Assembly: GCA_038207585.1 (NCBI GenBank)
Contig: JBBQZP010000034.1
Span: 1 to 35,513, forward strand
DNA from: JBBQZP01 sp038207585
Lineage (GTDB): Bacteria > Pseudomonadota > Alphaproteobacteria > Rhodobacterales > Rhodobacteraceae
Length of the DNA stretch: 35,513 nt
Direction of reading: 5' to 3'
Both the position numbers and the translations under genes were made by a program. The first letter of the stretch is position 1; every line of letters begins with the position of its first letter. This document shows, one piece after another, positions 16,529 through 24,095 of the stretch. The notes beneath the pieces were generated by a model. It worked only from the letters and a program-made list of their open reading frames with translations. It was not told the origin of the DNA and made no database searches.

Positions 16529-17308
16529 TCACTTGGCCGGAGAGCAGACCCGCTTTCCGGCCTTGCGCACGCAAACCTGCGCGCCTTCGGCGGACGCGGA
16601 AACATCGGCTTCGGTCAGCGGCGCGTCAGGCTGATTGCGAGTCGGATCGGCCTCCACAAGCGCCGCGAAGCCTTTGAAATCGACGCTGTTCAGCAAAGCC
16701 TCGGTCGCTTTTGGCCCCAGCGCACTGGTCACGCCGATATAGCCCTGATCGCTGAACTTCGCGGAATAAACCACGGCGTTTCCGAATTTCGTATCCGTCA
16801 TGTTGTAAACCTTGGCGTCGCCCAGCGTCATCGCGGGTTTAAGACTGCCGGTGGCCACCAGTTGCGCCTGAAGCCCGTCGGCAAATGTCACGCCCCGGCT
16901 GTTGCGCTGGTTGAAGGGAATGAACGTCAGTTCCACCAGCGCCATCTGGTCGCCGTTCTGATAGAACCTGCGCTCAGTCTGATGGCCGGGGGTCATCTGC
17001 TGAAATGCCGTTTCCAGCTTGTCTGCGTTTTCCAGTTCTTGCGCGCTGGGTTCCCGGCCAATCACGGCAAAGGCGTCAAGTGCTGTAGCCGGCCGGGCGG
17101 TAAATCCTTCGGGCGCGGGGGGCAGGATCGCGGCCAAAGCGTTGGTTTTCGCGCCAAGGCCCGGAATCGCCAACCCCGCAAGACGGTCGCGCGCGTGGTC
17201 CATCACACTGTAAGGCGCGCCAGCGTGGGCTTTCCAGGCAAGGCCGTAATCCATGCAGGTGATGGAAAGCACCATTACCGCCCCCAAAGCCACAATTACC
17301 CTGTTCAT
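16529..17308 (-). CDS. Unrecognised exported or membrane-anchored protein
   Basis: A 259-residue protein I do not recognise. The N-terminus MNRVIVALGAVMVLSITCMD is a signal peptide or anchor; the rest is soluble and looks periplasmic. The only notable short motif is the C-terminal CVRKAGKRVC, two cysteines that could form a disulfide. The central part (ERRFYQNGDQMALVELTFIP; VYNMTDTKFGNAVVYSAKFS) has alternating strand-like segments. The start at 17308 is preferred because the frame upstream to 17485 is low-complexity and unlike a protein start. It converges on the PepSY gene, seven bases away, and lies downstream of znuB, so it might read through from the zinc operon. Confidence 0.6.
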   Translation of the reverse strand: MNRVIVALGAVMVLSITCMDYGLAWKAHAGAPYSVMDHARDRLAGLAIPGLGAKTNALAAILPPAPEGFTARPATALDAFAVIGREPSAQELENADKLETAFQQMTPGHQTERRFYQNGDQMALVELTFIPFNQRNSRGVTFADGLQAQLVATGSLKPAMTLGDAKVYNMTDTKFGNAVVYSAKFSDQGYIGVTSALGPKATEALLNSVDFKGFAALVEADPTRNQPDAPLTEADVSASAEGAQVCVRKAGKRVCSPAK

Positions 17309-17394
17309 CGCACATCCGCCCTTGCCCATAGATCCAGGCGAACCGTTGCCGCAGGAATCCGGCGCCATTAAGGCATCCGGGCGGGGTTTCCGGG

Positions 17395-18186
17395 TCAGGC
17401 TTTGCGCATCTGCCCGAATGTCGCGACCAGCACGAACACCACCGCCGCCATCGCCACAATCGACGGACCCGCAGGCGTATCCCACCGCAGCGACGCACCA
17501 AGCCCCCCCAGCGTGGCCAGCACCCCGATGACCGACGCCAGCGCCGCCATTCCCTCGGGGCTGCGTGCCAGACCGCGCGCGGCCGCAGCCGGAATGATCA
17601 GCATCGCGGCAATCAACAGCGCCCCCACCACCTTCAGCGCCACCGCCACCGTCACGGCCAGCGTCAGCGTCAGGATCAACCGCTCACGTGCGGGGTTCAG
17701 GCCCGACGCCTGCGCCAGATCCTCGCTCAGCGTCGCGGTCAAAAGCGCCGACCAGCGCCACACAAGCATACCTAAAACCAGCGCGGCCCCACCCCAGATG
17801 AACCCCAGATCGGCCCAGCTGACCGCCAGGATATCGCCGAACAGATAGGCCGAAAGATCAACCCGCACGCCCTGCACAAAGCTGACGGCGACCAGCCCGA
17901 ACGCCAATGCCGAATGTGCCAACACGCCCAGCGTCGTATCCATCGCCCAGCCGCGCGCGGCCAGCCCAGCCACCGTCACCGCCATCAGCAAGGCCACGGC
18001 CAGCGTGCCCAGCCCCACCGGCAGATCGGTCGCCAATGCCAAAGCCACGCCCAGAATGGCGGCATGTGAGGTCGCATCACCGAAATACGCCATCCGCCGC
18101 CAGACGACAAAAGACCCTAACGGCCCCGCCGCCAATGCCACACCAATGCCCGCCAATGCCGCGCGGATCAGGAAATCAGGAGGCAT
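17395..18186 (-). CDS. znuB: Zinc ABC transporter permease ZnuB
   Basis: Membrane subunit of the ZnuABC high-affinity zinc importer, 263 residues with about eight hydrophobic helices. The family stretch GSFVVWRRMAYFGDATSHAA near residue 25 and ILGVALALATDLPVG follow the N-terminal helix; VKVVGALL-like (LKVVGALLIAAMLIIPAAAA) marks the ATPase-contact region. The start codon (18186) lies inside the 3' end of znuC, an overlap of 11 bases, which indicates translational coupling. It is third in the minus-strand order zur-znuC-znuB. Confidence 0.93.
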   Translation of the reverse strand: MPPDFLIRAALAGIGVALAAGPLGSFVVWRRMAYFGDATSHAAILGVALALATDLPVGLGTLAVALLMAVTVAGLAARGWAMDTTLGVLAHSALAFGLVAVSFVQGVRVDLSAYLFGDILAVSWADLGFIWGGAALVLGMLVWRWSALLTATLSEDLAQASGLNPARERLILTLTLAVTVAVALKVVGALLIAAMLIIPAAAARGLARSPEGMAALASVIGVLATLGGLGASLRWDTPAGPSIVAMAAVVFVLVATFGQMRKA

Positions 18187-18937
18187 GGTCATGCTCGGGG
18201 TGCTCATGGTGATGATCCTCGTGGCCATGATCATGCGAATGATCATGGTCGTGCTGATACAGTGCCAAAGCGCCTTGGGTGCCCAGCCCGAACAGGGCCC
18301 GGTATTCCGGCGCGTTCGATACCACGCGCGGCGTGCCTTCACAGCAGATATGGCCGTTCAGGCAGATCACCCGGTCCGACGCGCTCATCACCACATGCAG
18401 ATCGTGGCTGACCATCAGAACAGCCACGCCCGTATCGCGCCGAACCTCTTCGATCAGGCGGTAAAAGGCGGCCTCACCGGGGTGATCAAGGCCCTGCGTC
18501 GGCTCATCAAGGATCAGAACCTCGGGGTCCGACATCAGCGCGCGGGCCAGCAGAACCCGTTGCAACTGCCCGCCCGACAGGCCCGCCATTGGACGCGTCG
18601 CCACCTCTGGCACCCCCACCCGCGCCAGTGCCGCCAGCGTTTCCGCCCGCCCGTGGCGCACCGGCAGCGACAGGAAACGCGCCGCCGTGATCGGCAGGCT
18701 GCGGTCCACCGCCAACCGTTGCGGAACATATCCAATGCGCAACCCCGCACGGCGCAGAACCCGGCCATGACTGGGCGGCACCACCCCGATCAGCGCACGC
18801 AGCAGCGTCGATTTCCCCGATCCGTTGGGGCCAAGGATGGTCACGATCTCGCCTGCGCTGATGCCCAGCGTGACATCATGCAAAACCTCCGCCCCGCCCA
18901 GATGCACGCACAGATGATCGGCGGCAATCAGACTCAT
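18176..18937 (-). CDS. znuC: Zinc ABC transporter ATPase ZnuC with His-rich tail
   Basis: ATPase of the zinc importer, 253 residues. Walker A is GPNGSGKST, the signature is LSGGQLQRVLLARAL, Walker B is VLILDEPTQGLDH and the switch His is in VSHDLHVV. The last 26 residues are an Asp/His-rich tail with 12 histidines, a plausible zinc-sensing or zinc-buffering extension; the bases coding it are strongly repetitive. ATG 18937 gives an ATGA overlap with the zur stop. A frame extension to 18961 adds only eight residues and is not favoured. Confidence 0.94.
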   Translation of the reverse strand: MSLIAADHLCVHLGGAEVLHDVTLGISAGEIVTILGPNGSGKSTLLRALIGVVPPSHGRVLRRAGLRIGYVPQRLAVDRSLPITAARFLSLPVRHGRAETLAALARVGVPEVATRPMAGLSGGQLQRVLLARALMSDPEVLILDEPTQGLDHPGEAAFYRLIEEVRRDTGVAVLMVSHDLHVVMSASDRVICLNGHICCEGTPRVVSNAPEYRALFGLGTQGALALYQHDHDHSHDHGHEDHHHEHPEHDHAS

Positions 18938-19416
18938 GCGGCACCTGCGCAGGCGGGGCAAAGGCCCAGCGCCTCGACCGTGCTGCGCTCTACTGTAAAG
19001 CCGACGGCGGCTGCGGCCATTTCCAAAGCCTCGCGCACAGAAGCTGCGGGCGCTTCGGCCACGGCACTGCAGTCGCGGCAGATCAGAAAGGCGGGCGCAT
19101 GGTCATGACCGGGGTCCATACAGGCGGTAAACGCGTTCAGCCGCTGAATACGGTGCGCAAGCCCCTGATCCACAAGGAACTCCAGCGCTCGGTACACGAC
19201 CGGGGGTTGGTTGCCGAAGCCTTCTGCCGCAAGCCTTTGCAACACGTCGTAAGCCCCCATGGCGCGATGCGCCTCAAGCAGGATTTCCAGCACCCGACGC
19301 CGAACCGGGGTCAGGCGCAGACCCTTGGCCGCCGCCAATGCCTCGGCCCCGGCAAGCGCTTCGGCACTGCATCCGGCGTGATCGTGGGAATGAAAGGCCA
19401 ACGCCTCGGTGTGCAT
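18934..19416 (-). CDS. zur: Zinc uptake regulator Zur (Fur family)
   Basis: A 160-residue Fur-family repressor. The winged-helix domain includes KGLRLTPVRRRVLEILLEAH and PPVVYRALEFLVDQGLAHRI; the dimer domain carries HDHAPAFLICRDC (C113, C116) and CPAC (C153, C156), the structural zinc cysteines. The N-terminus has an extra HSHDHAGC. With zinc bound it should repress zinc-uptake genes. It heads the zur-znuC-znuB operon and is divergent from znuA, with a clear palindromic box between the two starts. The identity as Zur and not Fur follows from this context. Confidence 0.93.
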   Translation of the reverse strand: MHTEALAFHSHDHAGCSAEALAGAEALAAAKGLRLTPVRRRVLEILLEAHRAMGAYDVLQRLAAEGFGNQPPVVYRALEFLVDQGLAHRIQRLNAFTACMDPGHDHAPAFLICRDCSAVAEAPAASVREALEMAAAAVGFTVERSTVEALGLCPACAGAA

Positions 19417-19431
19417 GCGACGCCTCTTGAC

Positions 19432-19448
19432 ATGTTATATCATAACGT
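19432..19448. promoter_or_regulatory. Predicted Zur box between zur and znuA
   Basis: The perfect inverted repeat GTTAT-ATC-ATAAC (19434-19446), with a further matching A/T pair outside, sits in the 70-base gap between the divergent zur and znuA starts. It matches the core of the known Zur operator (TGTTATANTATAACA type). It would let one site control both znuA and zur-znuCB. Confidence 0.85.
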
Positions 19449-19486
19449 TCACATCCTCCCACGCAGCGCAGCGAAAGGCAAGGCAA

Positions 19487-20350
19487 ATGCGGATTCTGGA
19501 ACTGGCTATCCTTTCGACTGTCCTTTGCGTGACAGCGGCCCGGGCCGATGTTCCAAAGGTCGTCACCGATTTTGGCCCGGTTGATTCGCTGGTGCGTCAG
19601 GTGATGGGCGATCTGGGCACGCCTGTCATGCTGCTGCCCCAAGGCGGCGATCCGCATGACCTGCAACTGCGCCCGTCGCAGGCCTCGGCACTGGCCGGGG
19701 CCGATCTTGTGTTCTGGGTGGGGCCGGACCTTATGCCCGCGCTGGAAAAGGCGGTCGATAGCCTTGATCCCGGGAAATCCATAGCCCTTTTGGAAAGCGG
19801 CGGCAGTCTCCGGCGCTTTGCGGGCGACGAAGGCATCGATCCGCATGCCTGGTTGGACCCCACGAACGCGGCCGCCTGGGTCGACACGATTGGCAATGCG
19901 CTGTCGGCGGCTGACCCCGAACACGCAGGCACTTACGCCGCCAATGCCAGCAAGGCGCGGTCTGACCTTGCCGCCCTCGACGCCGAACTGACGGCAGCAC
20001 TTGTCCCCGTCCGCACCAGACCGTTCATCGTGTTTCACGATGCACTGGGATATTTCGCCGATCATTTCGGGGTCACCATTGCCGGCGCGATAGAACTTGG
20101 CGATGCCAGCACACCCGGCGCCACGCGCCTGACCGAATTGCGCCAGACCATCACCGAAGCAGGCCCGATCTGCATCTTCCCCGAGGCGGGCCGCGATCCC
20201 GGCTTCATCCTGACCGTCGCCGAAGGCTCACATGCCATCGTCGGTGCCCCGCAGGATGTCGAGGGGACAACCCTGCCCCCCGGCCCCGACCTTTATGCCA
20301 CCCTGCTGCGCAATCTGACAAAAACCCTGACCGATTGTCTGTCAGACTGA
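19487..20350 (+). CDS. znuA: Zinc ABC transporter substrate-binding protein ZnuA
   Basis: Periplasmic zinc receptor of 287 residues (cluster A-I). Signal peptide MRILELAILSTVLCVTAARA precedes the mature protein. Zinc-site histidines are visible in GGDPHDLQLRPSQA, DPHAWLDPTNAAAW and IVFHDALGYFADHF, with an acidic fourth ligand region near EAGRDPGF. It lacks the long His-rich loop of many ZnuA proteins, while ZnuC here has a His-rich tail instead. ATG 19487 is chosen at the signal peptide; the frame extends to 19409 but that runs through the Zur box. It faces away from zur. Confidence 0.92.
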   Translation: MRILELAILSTVLCVTAARADVPKVVTDFGPVDSLVRQVMGDLGTPVMLLPQGGDPHDLQLRPSQASALAGADLVFWVGPDLMPALEKAVDSLDPGKSIALLESGGSLRRFAGDEGIDPHAWLDPTNAAAWVDTIGNALSAADPEHAGTYAANASKARSDLAALDAELTAALVPVRTRPFIVFHDALGYFADHFGVTIAGAIELGDASTPGATRLTELRQTITEAGPICIFPEAGRDPGFILTVAEGSHAIVGAPQDVEGTTLPPGPDLYATLLRNLTKTLTDCLSD

Positions 20351-20356
20351 CCGCAA

Positions 20357-20390
20357 GCCCTTTTTGCGTTGAAAATATCCTCAACCGAGT
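20357..20390 (-). repeat. Intergenic repeat (copy 4, inverted)
   Basis: On the minus strand it reads CTCGGTTGAGGATATTTTCA followed by ACGCAAAAAGGGC, with the same core GAGGATATTT and A-rich tail as copies 1-3. It starts seven bases after the znuA stop codon. Confidence 0.45.
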
Positions 20391-20402
20391 GAAAACGTCG
20401 GC

Positions 20403-20422
20403 GATTTCAACCATTTGAAATC
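20403..20422. promoter_or_regulatory. Perfect palindrome, possible operator
   Basis: GATTTCAA and TTGAAATC are perfect 8-base arms around CCAT. It is not followed by a T-run and lies about 50 bases after the znuA stop, so an operator or an RNA stem are both possible. Confidence 0.4.
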
Positions 20423-20766
20423 ATGTATCTTTAGGCTGCAGCGATATTAGCTGGGCTGAGGTTTTGCGCGCCATGTGAGGCACAGGTAAACATTCAGGAT
20501 ATGGGCCTCAGCGTAAGGGCGGCCGGTTCGACGGGACCATCTCATATCGGAAGTGTTGGTTGCGGGAGCCCGATTTTCTCACCGCTTCCAGCTTTCGTTG
20601 GAAGACGGCGGCGATCCGCAATCCAGTCCAGCCGGGGGAATTCTTCACGCGGGATCATTCAATTTTACAAAGCGCTCCGAAAAAAACGACGCGTCTCAGA
20701 CATTATCTGGCGCTGCGAAAAGTCGGTTAACAGACCAAAAAAGTTTTTTGATTCAAATGCTTGCAA

Positions 20767-20794
20767 GCCGCTAAAGCAGCTCAATTGAAGCGGC
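20767..20794 (-). terminator. Weak hairpin after the amidohydrolase gene
   Basis: Arms GCCGCT / AGCGGC enclose a 16-base loop just past the minus-strand amidohydrolase stop, with T-rich sequence further along on that strand. The long loop and delayed T-run make it a weak candidate. Confidence 0.3.
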
Positions 20795-20800
20795 GCGACG

Positions 20801-21640
20801 CTAACCGCACTTCACGTTCCATATTCTCTGGGCATTGCGTTGAAGCACAGCGTCTTGCTCGTCTGCACTCAATTGCATCAAAAGCACGTGGGTTGCGCAG
20901 ACCCATTCGGCAAGACTGGCGTTAAGCGTGCAGACCGGGCTATCCGACCCCCAAACGACACGCGCAGGTCCAAACTCCGCGATCACATGGTCAACCCATG
21001 GCCGCAGCGTCTCCAAAGTCCAGGCACCACCAGTATAGGCTGTCACCCCGGAAAGCTTTAGGTTGACGTTCGGTCGCTGCGCCAAAGCGGTGATCTGCGC
21101 CGCCCAATGATCAAATTCGCCAGCCGCAATGTCGGGCACGCCGCAATGGTCCAGCACGAACTGTGTGTTGGGGCAGGCATCCGCAAGTGATTGCGCATGG
21201 GGCAGTTGCCGCGCCAGCATCACGATGTCAAAAGGCAACCCCGCGGCCCCCAATCTGGTGATGTTTTCGCGAAAGAGATCGCTCTGCGACAGATCATCCG
21301 GCATCACATGCAATACCCGGCGGACACCTTTTACGACGTTGCGGTCTGCACGTTCCAGCCAATCCTGAAAGCCAACCGCCTCAGGGCGCGCGGCGGCGAT
21401 GGCCCCCCGGATCAGACTGTTGGGGCGCTGCATCAGGTCGGCGACGTAGGCGGTTTCGGCGTCGATATCGGCCTCGGCGACATCGACCTCCATGTGCAGC
21501 ACGTCGGTGATGCCGACCCGGCGCGCGATAACTTCGTAGTCGTCATAGGTCCAGTCGCGGTTCAGCGCCGGGGCATTTTGCAGCCACGGATAGGACAAAC
21601 GCGCGCGGTCGATCAGATGCAGATGGGTGTCAAAGATCAT
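20801..21640 (-). CDS. Amidohydrolase-2 family sugar lactonase (L-fuconolactonase-like, COG3618 type)
   Basis: A metal-dependent TIM-barrel hydrolase of 279 residues. It opens with MIFDTHLHLIDRARLSYPWL (HxH metal motif) and has RGVRRVLHV-like GVRRVLHVMPDD, FVLDHCGVPDI (barrel-core His) and RVVWGSDSPVC (the catalytic Asp strand). COG3618 contains L-fucono-1,5-lactonase and 2-pyrone-4,6-dicarboxylate lactonase; the neighbours favour a sugar lactonase that opens L-fucono- or L-rhamnono-lactone. ATG 21640 is supported by AGGAAAGG upstream; the longer frame to 21793 crosses the promoter region. It diverges from the sugar operon and shares its control region. Confidence 0.85.
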   Translation of the reverse strand: MIFDTHLHLIDRARLSYPWLQNAPALNRDWTYDDYEVIARRVGITDVLHMEVDVAEADIDAETAYVADLMQRPNSLIRGAIAAARPEAVGFQDWLERADRNVVKGVRRVLHVMPDDLSQSDLFRENITRLGAAGLPFDIVMLARQLPHAQSLADACPNTQFVLDHCGVPDIAAGEFDHWAAQITALAQRPNVNLKLSGVTAYTGGAWTLETLRPWVDHVIAEFGPARVVWGSDSPVCTLNASLAEWVCATHVLLMQLSADEQDAVLQRNAQRIWNVKCG

Positions 21641-21693
21641 GGGGCTGGCCTTTCCTGGGGCGAAAATTCCGGTCGACGTCTCAGATTTGACCC

Positions 21694-21709
21694 GAGTCAT
21701 ACTTGACTC
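21694..21709. promoter_or_regulatory. Perfect palindromic operator candidate in the divergent control region
   Basis: GAGTCA and TGACTC are perfect 6-base arms around TACT. The right arm overlaps a possible -35 box of the plus-strand operon. It lies 54 bases upstream of the amidohydrolase start and 102 bases upstream of the binding-protein start, a suitable site to control both. Confidence 0.5.
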
Positions 21710-21731
21710 ATCCGCGCATGTCACGTTTAAC
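21703..21731 (+). promoter_or_regulatory. Possible promoter of the sugar uptake and catabolic operon
   Basis: A TTGACT hexamer (21703-21708) is followed after 17 bases by TTTAAC (21726-21731), a four-of-six match to the -10 box. The -35 box is inside the palindrome at 21694-21709, which would fit repression by steric block. Confidence 0.4.
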
Positions 21732-21811
21732 TGTAAAAAGATGTTCTGGATATGAAATCTTGCGGCTTCGACATCACCGCGTTTGAGCATCATAAAACGG
21801 GAGGAAACGAC

Positions 21812-23122
21812 ATGAAGGGACGCGTTGCCAGCTCTGTTCTGGCGCTAGCGGCTGGTCTTGGATTCGCGACGGCTGCATTGGCCGATGGCGAATTTGCCGG
21901 TGTGACGATCGAGGCCAAGCTGATTGGTGGCCAACAATACGAGGCGCTGTATGCCCGCATTGCCGATTGGGAAAAGGCAACCGGGGCCAAGGTCAATATC
22001 ATCAGCCAGAAGAACCACTTCGAACTGGACAAGGAATACAAGGCCGATATCGCGGCGGGCACCACGAACTGGTGCGTCGGGTCGAACCATTCGTCTTTTG
22101 CGCCGCAATACCCCGCGTTGTTCACCGATCTGACAGCGTTGATCCCGGCGGAATCGATTGCGGGATTTGTTCCGGCAAACATCACAGCGGCGACGATTGA
22201 CGGCAAGCTGACCATGCTGCCGCGCGCGCAGTTTGACGTATCGGCGCTGTATTATCAAAAATCGCTCTATACCGATCCGGCCAAGGCCGAGGCGTTCAAG
22301 GCCAAGTTCGGATATGATCTGGCCGTGCCGGAAACCTGGGACCAGTTCCGCGATCAGGCGATGTTCTTTGCCGCCCCGCCAAACATGTACGGCACGCAAT
22401 ACGCCGGCAAGGATGAGGCGATCAACGGCCGTTTCTATGAACTGGTCGTCGCCAATGGCGGCAAGATGTTCAACGACGACTTCACCCCTGCCTTCAACTC
22501 GCCCGCAGGCAAAGAGGCGTTGCAGTGGTTCGTTGATCTTTACAAGGCAGGCGCGGTTCCTCCGGGCACCACCAACTATCTGTGGGATGATCTGGGCAAC
22601 GGTTTTGCGTCGGGCACCATCGCGCTGAACCTGGACTGGCCGGGATGGTCGGGCTTTTTCAACGATCCGGCAGCATCGAAAGTCTCGGGCAATGTCGGCG
22701 TGGCCCCTGCACCTAAGGGTTCGGCGGGCGTGCGCACCGGATGGTCTGGCTTTCATGGTTTTTCGGTGACCGAAGGCTGCGCCACCAAAGAAGCCGCCGC
22801 ATCGCTGGTTGACTTCCTGACCAACGAAGACAGCCAAAAGCTGGAATCCGCCGCAGGCCCGTTGCCGTCACGAACTGCCGTTTGGGAGTATGTGTTGGAG
22901 CAGGCCAAGGGCGATGCGTACAAATCCGAAGTGTTGGCCGCTTTCCAGGAAACCGCGAAGACCGCTTTTCCGGTCCCTCCGACCCCTTACTGGATTGAAG
23001 CTGGCAATCTGATCTTCCCGGAACTGCAAGCCGCGATCCTAGGCGACAAGACCGTGGATCAGGCCCTGGAAGACGCGTCTGCTGCCGTGGACGATCTGAT
23101 GAAAGAAAACGGCGTCTACTGA
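21812..23122 (+). CDS. CUT1 sugar ABC transporter substrate-binding protein
   Basis: Periplasmic family 1 extracellular solute-binding protein, 436 residues, with a signal peptide (MKGRVASSVLALAAGLGFAT, cut near ALA). The mature protein starts IEAKLIGGQQYEALYARIAD; FDVSALYYQKSLYTDPAKAE, WDQFRDQAMFF, ALQWFVDLYKAGAVPPGTTN and the C-terminal VDFLTNEDSQKLESAAGPLP are standard for carbohydrate receptors. GGGAGGAAACGAC before ATG 21812 is a strong ribosome site. It is first in the operon and is followed by a hairpin with T-run before the permeases, a common way to make more receptor than channel. The ligand is probably a 6-deoxy sugar, a sugar acid or an oligosaccharide containing it (inferred from the enzymes downstream). 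Confidence 0.92.
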   Translation: MKGRVASSVLALAAGLGFATAALADGEFAGVTIEAKLIGGQQYEALYARIADWEKATGAKVNIISQKNHFELDKEYKADIAAGTTNWCVGSNHSSFAPQYPALFTDLTALIPAESIAGFVPANITAATIDGKLTMLPRAQFDVSALYYQKSLYTDPAKAEAFKAKFGYDLAVPETWDQFRDQAMFFAAPPNMYGTQYAGKDEAINGRFYELVVANGGKMFNDDFTPAFNSPAGKEALQWFVDLYKAGAVPPGTTNYLWDDLGNGFASGTIALNLDWPGWSGFFNDPAASKVSGNVGVAPAPKGSAGVRTGWSGFHGFSVTEGCATKEAAASLVDFLTNEDSQKLESAAGPLPSRTAVWEYVLEQAKGDAYKSEVLAAFQETAKTAFPVPPTPYWIEAGNLIFPELQAAILGDKTVDQALEDASAAVDDLMKENGVY

Positions 23123-23139
23123 TCGCCGGGTCATCTGTT

Positions 23140-23168
23140 GGGGCGGCCCGCTGTGGCCGCCCCTTTTT
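23140..23168 (+). terminator. Internal hairpin terminator between binding protein and permease genes
   Basis: A perfect 9-bp stem GGGGCGGCC / GGCCGCCCC with loop CGCTGT is followed by five T residues. Since same-strand transporter genes follow with short gaps, it is best read as a partial terminator that lowers permease expression relative to the receptor. Confidence 0.85.
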
Positions 23169-23195
23169 CCCTGCCGCCTCAGCACCGGAGCCGCC

Positions 23196-24092
23196 ATGTC
23201 CACCCGAAAGTTTCCGCCATGGCTGCTGCTTTTGCTGCCTGCGTTCATCATCATTCTGGCCGTGGTTGCGATTCCGCTGATATTCTCGCTTTATTCCAGC
23301 TTTACGCCCTATCACCTGACCCGCCCCGAGACGTTGTGGAAATGGACCGGCAGTTTCAACTATATAAAAGCCGCGACGGATGTGAATTTCTGGAAGGCTT
23401 TCGGCCGCACGGTATTGTTGCTTACGGTTGCGTTGAACCTTGAAATGCTGCTGGGCCTTGGCCTTGCGCTGATGGTGTCAAAAGTAACCCATGGCCAGCG
23501 GGCGCTGCGCACGGCCATGATGTTTCCGATGATGTTCTCGCCCATTCTAGTGGGTTTTCAGTTCAAGTTTATCTTCAACGATAACGTGGGCTTGGTGAAC
23601 AACGCGCTGCAATCCCTGGGGCTGACAGATGTCGCTATCCCGTGGCTGGTTGACGCCAACCTTGCGATGTTTGCGATCATCTTTGCCGAGGTCTGGACAT
23701 CAACATCGGTGTTTGCCATCCTGATCCTTGCAGGTCTTTTTGCGCTGCCGCAAGACCCGTTGGAGGCGGCAAAGGTTGACGGTTGCACCCCTTGGCAATC
23801 GTTCCGCTTTGTCACGCTGCCCTTTCTGATGCCGTTCATCTACATCGCCATGGCGATCCGATCGCTGGACGTGGCGCGGGCCTACGACATCGTGCAGGTG
23901 ATGACCAACGGCGGTCCCGCCCGCCGGACCGAGCTGTTGTGGACGCTGATCGGGCGCACCGGTTATGTCGATGCCCGCATGGGGTACGCCAATGCGATGG
24001 GCTATATCGCGATCCTGATGTCGATCGGCTTTACGGTCTATTTTTTCCTGAAACTGCAATCCGCCCGGCGTGAGCTGGGAATGGGGGGCTAG
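23196..24092 (+). CDS. CUT1 sugar ABC transporter permease 1 (MalF/UgpA-like)
   Basis: Inner-membrane permease, 298 residues with six hydrophobic helices. The first helix is WLLLLLPAFIIILAVVAIPL. The ATPase-contact EAA loop is EAAKVDGCTPWQSFRFVTLP. IRSLDVARAYDIVQVMTNGG and LLWTLIGRTGYVDARMGYAN are typical of the MalF side of CUT1 pairs. It starts 73 bases after the receptor gene, beyond the internal terminator, and ends three bases before permease 2. Confidence 0.93.
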   Translation: MSTRKFPPWLLLLLPAFIIILAVVAIPLIFSLYSSFTPYHLTRPETLWKWTGSFNYIKAATDVNFWKAFGRTVLLLTVALNLEMLLGLGLALMVSKVTHGQRALRTAMMFPMMFSPILVGFQFKFIFNDNVGLVNNALQSLGLTDVAIPWLVDANLAMFAIIFAEVWTSTSVFAILILAGLFALPQDPLEAAKVDGCTPWQSFRFVTLPFLMPFIYIAMAIRSLDVARAYDIVQVMTNGGPARRTELLWTLIGRTGYVDARMGYANAMGYIAILMSIGFTVYFFLKLQSARRELGMGG

Positions 24093-24095
24093 GCC

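Larger units (their letters stand above)
20351..20800. other. 450-base stretch with no supported gene
   Basis: It begins with repeat copy 4 and a perfect palindrome (20403-20422). An open frame exists at 20501-20788, but its product is of odd composition (Arg/Ser-rich), has no ribosome site I trust and matches nothing I know. A more A/T-rich part at about 20680-20760 contains runs of A and T. The stretch marks the boundary between the zinc genes and the catabolic island. Confidence 0.6.

Noticed and set aside
18180..18260. Short repetitive DNA that could be taken for a tandem repeat array
   Set aside because: It codes for the His/Asp-rich tail of ZnuC; the repetitiveness follows from alternating CAT/GAT-type codons. 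It is not a CRISPR or satellite.
20501..20788. 95-codon open frame in the gap between znuA and the amidohydrolase
   Set aside because: No family match, no convincing ribosome site and odd composition; an overlapping frame (20553-20774) is equally open.
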